Assembly: GCA_015179025.1 (NCBI GenBank) | Contig: WHUX01000022.1 | Location: 310,001-374,000 of the forward strand | Origin: Terfezia claveryi | Taxonomy: Eukaryota > Ascomycota > Pezizomycetes > Pezizales > Pezizaceae | Length of the DNA: 64,000 bases | Direction: 5' to 3' | Shown here: positions 56,581 to 64,000 of the stretch, piece after piece | How positions within the stretch are numbered: the first letter of the stretch is position 1 | Layout of the letters: every line of letters begins with the position of its first letter | Program-made: the position numbers and the translations under genes | The notes under the pieces: model-generated | What the model was told of the DNA's origin: nothing | Database searches by the model: none | The model's input: the letters and a program-made list of their open reading frames with translations, nothing else

Positions 56581-57861
56581 ATGCCTTGATTGACCCAACG
56601 AAACGTCTTGCTAGGAGAACTTCATACAATAGTGCAACAGCTCACCCATTTAATGATATATGATTCTAGTGAAGATCTAATAGACCTACTGAAGGAGGTG
56701 TGGGAAGTCTATAAGATAATAGCAGTACGTCGCTATATAGCAACACGTAAAATCAGTGCTGGAAGACATTTGATTTTTCAAGGACCATCAGTTTTGGAGA
56801 ACTTGATTAAGAATTATCCGGAATCAGCATTCTTAAATCTATTCAGAATGCATCGAAGCTCTTTCTGGGCCCTTGTCGATATCATAACACCAATGTGGCC
56901 AACAAATATGATAGGCAAAAAAAAACCTCGTCCTATCTATCAGCAACTCGCTGTGGCTTTATATACATTAGGAAGTGTTGGAGGTGGGGGGTTAGAAAGA
57001 TCAAGAATTGCTCTCAATATATCAAAGGGAGCAGTAGGAATATATATATGGCAATCTATTCAGATTCTCAGCAAACTTCTTCCTTCTTATGTTAAATGGC
57101 CATCACCAGAAGCTCGCTCTAAGTCTGCAGAGAAGCGTAGTAGAGTTGGAAGTACTCAATGGGTTTTTCGGGACTGTATAGGTTTTCTTGATGGATCAAT
57201 TATTGTTCTCCGAGATAAGCCTCAAGTGGATCCAGAGGCTTACTTTTCGAGAAAGAAAGAGTATGGGATCAACCTCCAAGCAATCTGTGATTGGAATCGA
57301 CGTTTTATTTATGTCAGTATAGGTCATACTGCTGCAACTCATGATTCAACAGCTTTTAAAAATTCTGAGCTCTATAAGAACTATAGCTCTTATTTTAAAA
57401 GTCATGAATATTTGCTAGCGGACAAGGCATATGGATTGGAAAAGCACATAATTGTCCCCTTCAAAGAACCTTATGCTCGAGAACGCCCTAAAGCAGCTTT
57501 CAATTATCAACTATCGATACCTCGAGTTAAGATTGAGCATACATTCGGAATACTCAAAGCAAGATTCCCATCACTTAGGAGCTTGCCTATACGGATTGGT
57601 TTGGATCAAAAAGAAGGGCATCAGCGTGTTATTATGTGGATTTCAGCTTGTTTGGTACTTCATAATTGGCTGAATAGCATAGAAAATGAGAACGAGTGGC
57701 TAGAGATGTTTTTGTCATCATCTACAGAAGAGATATCTGAGTCAAGAAATGAGCATACAGAAGAGATAACAAGACTAGAAGCAAGAGCAGGCAAAATCAG
57801 GTGAGAAGAACTTTTGAATCGAGTTGCTGAGATTGTAGGTGTTGCGGAGGAGGGGTCCTAG
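56581..57861 (+). pseudogene. PIF/Harbinger transposase of element R, two nonsense mutations
   Basis: Aligned base for base with the 1281-bp frame in L. Codon 3 is TGA where L has CGA (56587-56589), and a second CGA is TGA at 57801-57803 near the C-terminus. Between them the 404-residue translation equals the L protein. A start at an internal Met could skip the first stop only by losing the N-terminus, and the second stop removes the last 20 residues or so but leaves the DDE core. The catalytic part may be usable, but the frame as designed is broken. Confidence 0.9.
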
Positions 57862-57927
57862 CTAGTTGGATCTTAAGCTCGAGTCTTAGCTAGTTAGATA
57901 TTGGGGTGGGTCTTACCTGGTAGGATC

Positions 57928-58755
57928 TTAAGGCGAGTTTTTACTAGCCATAATCTTCATAAATAACTCAAGCTGTTTTGCTTGAGCTTCCAGTTGCATT
58001 TGCACAATCCTTTCCTGAGCTTGCAACTGTTGTTCAAAACGTCGGTTTTCTGCTTCTAATCTTCGATCTTCTGCTGCCATTCGATCTCTATGTATCTCAA
58101 GCTCGAATTTAACCCTCTTTTCATCTTTCTCAAGATCTACCTGAATGCGCTTTTCCTCCTTCTCTTGCTCAATCAATGCTCGATCCTCCATGATCTTACT
58201 CAATTCCCCACCCCTAATTCCGAGTCCACTATGTTTTTTTGCTTTCTTAGAATTCAAGGTGACTGACACTGCCTTTGGTGGTGGAGTTTCCTCCCAATCA
58301 AACTCTTCATCTAACTCATCTTTCTTGAACTCCGATACCAACTCAGGCTCTGACTGCGATACTGTGGGGTCCTGTGTTGAATCTGCAATTATAATTGGTG
58401 TGATATTCGGACGGCTCCCCCAAATATCATCCAATCTCCAAAATAGAGGGCACTTAGATTCTAGCAGGGCATTGAAAGTGCTAACTTGATCTTCAGCACG
58501 CACACCAGACCCTGATTGCTCTCACAATTTCCGTGCATCACTCTAAGCCTTCTTCATATTTTGAGCCTTATCTTTAATTCTATTTACCGTGATCTCTGGA
58601 TCCCCAGCAAAAACCTGCTCTTTAACATCCTTATGCCATGCTGCTTGTTTACCTCGAAGGTCTTCTTGGTGTTCCTCCATCCAGCATACAAGCCGCTCAA
58701 CATCTTCCTTAAGCCAAATGCGCTGGCGAGTGGATTTTTGGCTGTCAGATGGCAT
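57928..58755 (-). pseudogene. Harbinger accessory protein gene of R, same two in-frame stops
   Basis: Reverse-strand counterpart of 54205-55032. Both segments (70 and 191 codons) translate identically to L, separated by the same TAG and TGA. Because the stops are shared, they predate the split between the two copies. Confidence 0.8.
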
Positions 58756-59157
58756 TGAATTAAATTATTGGGCGATGTAAGCTGATTGCTGGTCCTTGTA
58801 GGTCGTATCGTGTTGTGGTTGTGGTGTTGCGTTGGATCATATCGTCTTGTTGAGTTGAATTGTTTGCTCCGTTGAGTTTTTTTTGCTGCTGTCAAAACTG
58901 CAGTTTGGCTGGTTACCGCACTCATGAGTTCTGGGTTGAGTAAAAGTTGAGTGATGGCCCTGGCCAATCAGCGCAAAGCCAAGACACCAAGGCGCTGCCA
59001 AGAGGTTGCATAACCTGAGTTTTCAAAACTCGGGTTTAAGAATTGACCACCACTAGTAGGTCAATTGAAAACTCAGGTTTGTGCTATATTGGGACTAGTG
59101 CAGTTATTGCATAATCTGAGTTTTCAAAACTCAGTTTAAGAATTGACCACCACTAAT

Positions 59158-59289
59158 ATATATATGCTCCTCCGGTTACGCGTTTTTTTTTTTTTTTTTT
59201 TTTTTTGGCTTGTTTTGTTTTGTAGTATAGCTTCCTTTCTTTTTTCCGCTTTATATACCTACCATTTGCTATACAAACATTCCATAGCT

Positions 59290-59325
<36 letters not shown>

Positions 59326-59606
59326 AAGTCATGGGAGGATGGAGGGTGTAGTTTCAGGGTAATTTCACCCATTATTTTTATTATTATTTTCTTTATTTTT
59401 ATTTTTTAACTTGATGGCAATATATGTAGATTATAACTATTATTGCCAATATACTGTATATTATATAAATATATATAACGGGGCACAAACACAACAAACA
59501 CAACAACTGGATAAAAGAGTTATTTCCTATCCCAGAGGGACATAAGAAATTAAAAAAAAATTAAAAAAAAAAAAAAAAAAGAGTGAAGCCAGGGTAGTTC
59601 AACTGG
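59158..59606. other. Gap with T24 and (GT)15 microsatellites
   Basis: T24 at 59183-59206, a GT dinucleotide run of about 15 units at 59291-59320, and A-rich runs at 59550-59580. No gene seen between the Harbinger pair and PPT1. Confidence 0.85.
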
Positions 59607-60620
59607 TTATAGCTCCTCCTCCTCCTCAGGGGATAGAGTTACTTTTGAATTATTATCCAGATTCCCCTCTTTCCCATTATTATTCACCGGCGCAAAATAC
59701 TTTTTGAACGCGTCGCGAACAATCCCGTCGGTCAACCTCATATGCTCTCCCGGCATGGTCTTGAAGACCAATGCGCCCTTGTCATCTAATTGTTTCAGGC
59801 CCAGCCAATCCTCCGTGTAGATGCTTCTATGCCTCAATTTGACGGGCAGCCCGGTGCCCCCATCGACATCATCAAACCAGCTACTCTCCTTTGGGAAGAC
59901 CGTCTTGTCGTCCTCAAACAGATACATCACAAACCTATCCAGGCGCACTAGTCTCTCCTTGTAGGTGTCATTCTTCAGGGTCCTCTCATTATTGATATCC
60001 GCCAGAAACTCTGAATGCTCAAGGTAGGTGTCTAGGTCAGCAGGGTCACGAAAGTACTGGGCTGGGACGATGTTATGCTGAGCCCAGCTTGACCATTTCT
60101 TCCGCTCCAGCAGCGCCCCGGCGGACTTGCAGGTCCAGTCTGCGGGGGCGCAAGAGGGGAGGAACTTTGAGATGCCCGAGTGCTGGCTGCCAAAGGTAAT
60201 GAGGTTTGCGGGGGGGTGGGGGAACGGGCAGGTTTGTATTAGCGCGCGGAGGAACTGCCCGCCTTGCGAGAGTCCAAGCAGGTTGAGTCGGCTTGTGGCG
60301 AAGGGCGGGGGGAGGGAGAGCAGGGCGGTGCAGACTTGGGAAAGCTGTGTGGGAAGGTGGCCGAAGAAGGTGGAGGTTCGGTCGCTGGAGGGGTTGGGCG
60401 AAAGCGCGATGATGTGTGTGGGGGCGTCGGGGTAGATGTCGGTGTAGATGTCTGCGAGGGATTGCAGGGCCGGGTTAGCGTAGGTGTCGCCGAGGCCGTG
60501 CCAGATGATGAGCGGGTACCGGTAGGGCACTTTGGGGGGTGGTGTGGGGAGGGAGTGAGTAGGCTGCTGGTGGAGGGCGACGAGGAGGAAGAGGGTGAGG
60601 GTGAGGGTGAGGGAGCACAT
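59607..60620 (-). CDS. Palmitoyl-protein thioesterase (PPT1 type)
   Basis: Removes palmitate from proteins in the lysosome/vacuole. I start at ATG 60620, the first Met of a clean signal peptide (MCSLTLTLTLFLLVALHQQP), rather than the upstream ATG at 60689; this gives 337 aa. The alpha/beta-hydrolase core has IIWHGLGDTYANP, nucleophile elbow LLGLSQGGQ, and ITFGSQHSGI. The acid Asp lies in LFEDDKTVFPKESSWF and His in MPGEHMRL, each in the position of PPT1 Asp and His. Unspliced. An acidic EEEEEL tail closes the protein. The assignment is firm from the catalytic triad and neighbouring motifs. Confidence 0.92.
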   Translation of the reverse strand: MCSLTLTLTLFLLVALHQQPTHSLPTPPPKVPYRYPLIIWHGLGDTYANPALQSLADIYTDIYPDAPTHIIALSPNPSSDRTSTFFGHLPTQLSQVCTALLSLPPPFATSRLNLLGLSQGGQFLRALIQTCPFPHPPANLITFGSQHSGISKFLPSCAPADWTCKSAGALLERKKWSSWAQHNIVPAQYFRDPADLDTYLEHSEFLADINNERTLKNDTYKERLVRLDRFVMYLFEDDKTVFPKESSWFDDVDGGTGLPVKLRHRSIYTEDWLGLKQLDDKGALVFKTMPGEHMRLTDGIVRDAFKKYFAPVNNNGKEGNLDNNSKVTLSPEEEEEL

Positions 60621-61625
60621 TGTAGATGTATGTTCAGCTGGAGGAGGTAACCGGACTATGCTGTATGACATAGGTACTACTAAGTACACTATATATAAAA
60701 GTACGGATTAATAATAATAGAAGTACAGAGTACCGGTAACCTATACATAACTGTACATATAGTCTCATACATACATAGATAGGTAGATACTTAGGTACAT
60801 ATGTACATATGTACCTCTACCGATACCTACATATGTACATAACATAACACACACACTATACTCAGTGCCAACCAGACTATATATACTCATACTTCCATAT
60901 ATTCACACACATACAGTAGACTACATATGTATGTACGTACATACAATACATACATAGATACATACATACATACAGTACATACATACCTACATACATACAT
61001 ACATACATACATACATACCATACATTCCATACATTACATATACGGTACATCCTCTTCGCTCCTCAATACACTCACACACTCACACACTCACACACTCCAC
61101 ACAACCCCATATATTATAACCCTCTCTTCTCTCTCATAAAAGTACATACCATACCATACCATACCATACCATACCATACCATACCATACCATACCATACA
61201 CACCATACCATCACCCATACACATACAACATACCATACACCATTCCGTACATACATACATACGTACTGCCCAAACCCCCCCCCCCAACACACACACTCTG
61301 CTCATCCCCTGCCGCGCTGGCAAAAATCAAAAATTCAATCGAGATCGCACGGCCAACAGCAGAGAATAAACAAAAGTAACCAACCAACTTGTCATACATT
61401 AAGTAGCTAAGCTTCATACAACAGCAACAGTATACTGTATACTGTATACTGTACACATCTCATACACTTGTTCCATCCATATACTCCTCGTACTCCTTTA
61501 CACGCTCACTCTCACTCAACATCCTTCATTGCTGCTGCAAGCCTCACACTGTCCATATCGATTGCCTCCCCAAAGATTTTTTTAACACATGCGACACCTG
61601 AGCTTGTAGTCCAGCCTAGTCTCCG
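60621..61625. repeat. Microsatellite-rich intergenic region
   Basis: A 1-kb block of ATAC, CATAC and ATACC-type tandem repeats: tetranucleotides at about 60900-61020, an ATACC run of roughly 11 units at 61145-61199, CACACT repeats near 61075-61100, and GTATACT repeats near 61435-61450. It also holds a GTGCCAACCAGAC copy (60865-60877). No gene is apparent; the CT-rich end (61460-61625) is probably the leader of the next gene. Confidence 0.85.
60865..60877. repeat. Dispersed 13-bp word GTCTGGTTGGCAC (reverse), isolated copy
   Basis: Exact copy preceded by AG and followed by TATATA; the motif is flanked by TA as at the other sites. Confidence 0.7.

Positions 61626-64000
<2,375 letters not shown>

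Larger units (their letters stand above)
56432..59054 (-). mobile_element. Inner PIF/Harbinger transposon (element R), nested in L
   Basis: A complete 2623-bp copy in reverse orientation, ends AGTGGTGGTC and GACCACCACT, inserted in L 97 bp from L's right end. AGT occurs on both sides (56429-56431 and 59055-59057) as a 3-bp target duplication. R itself still carries the uninterrupted version of the site (TAGAGTAGGTCAATTG), which proves where the break was made. R is 12 bp shorter than L because one arm of a hairpin near 54030 is missing. Its transposase has two stop codons, so it is not autonomous unless it uses L's product. Confidence 0.93.
53894..59154 (+). mobile_element. Outer PIF/Harbinger transposon (element L), split by a nested copy
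   Basis: Element L is 53894-56431 plus 59058-59154, 2635 bp when the insertion is removed. Its ends are AGTGGTGGTCAATTC and the reverse complement; terminal inverted repeats are about 47 bp (53894-53940 and about 59109-59154), with an internal GAGTTTTGAAAACTC palindrome. AAT flanks it at 53891-53893 and 59155-59157. It encodes the usual Harbinger pair, convergently: a SANT/MADF-like protein (plus) and a DDE transposase (minus). The transposase reads open for 426 aa, but the element lost one end to the nested insertion, so it can only move as a 5.3-kb unit. The accessory frame has two in-frame stops. Confidence 0.93.

Noticed and set aside
53894..59154. Large inverted duplication or palindrome
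   Set aside because: Separate 3-bp target duplications and R's uninterrupted copy of the insertion site show a nested insertion.
60900..61200. CRISPR-like array
   Set aside because: Tandem 4-5-bp units without unique spacers, in a eukaryotic genome.

Overview
The window is nuclear DNA of a filamentous ascomycete (Pezizomycotina). The evidence is short spliceosomal introns (about 45-100 nt, GT-AG with CTAAC/CTGA-like branch sites), monocistronic genes, and fungal-type proteins (AspB-type septin, NuA4 subunit Eaf7, CTD-kinase cyclin Ctk2, Emw1/TTC27, Pom33, Sec7, fungal PTEN/Tep1). The class cannot be fixed from sequence alone. I rebuilt exon-intron structures by hand; every complete model proposed sums to a multiple of three.

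Layout. 1-4375: the 5' part of EXO70 (minus, cut by the left edge) diverges from a cytosolic-type phospholipase A2 (plus). 4376-15441: a Pho85-type cyclin-like gene, EAF7, a repeat-rich gap holding a 1029-bp non-autonomous DNA transposon, a four-exon P450 and a small membrane protein. 15442-24584: a 4.5-kb gene-poor stretch, a conserved secretory-pathway membrane protein and an Hst3/Hst4-class sirtuin. 25203-48260: a run of minus-strand housekeeping genes (TTC27/EMW1, a mitochondrial PPR protein, POM33/TMEM33, septin CDC3/aspB, SEC7, an LPLAT acyltransferase and a ribosomal-L1-domain nucleolar protein). 49700-53533: PTEN/TEP1 and CTK2 on plus. 53894-59154: two PIF/Harbinger transposons, one inserted into the other. 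59607-64000: palmitoyl-protein thioesterase, microsatellites, and a Gln/His/Asn-rich gene running off the right edge.

Functionally most genes are conserved core functions. Exocytosis and Golgi traffic are represented by EXO70, SEC7 and septin; lipid remodelling by PLA2, LPLAT, PTEN and PPT1; chromatin and transcription by EAF7, the sirtuin and CTK2. They are not a cluster with one pathway.

The most informative finds are in the repeats. The 5.3-kb near-perfect inverted repeat resolves, to the base, into a 2623-bp Harbinger element nested in opposite orientation inside a 2635-bp sister, each with its own 3-bp target duplication. The base differences I found between them are C-to-T changes at CpG, two of which create stop codons in the inner transposase. 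A second transposon family has 111-bp terminal inverted repeats and an 8-bp target duplication. A 13-base dispersed motif recurs six times. Several reading frames break at G/C homopolymers in a way that looks like one-base undercalls rather than gene decay.
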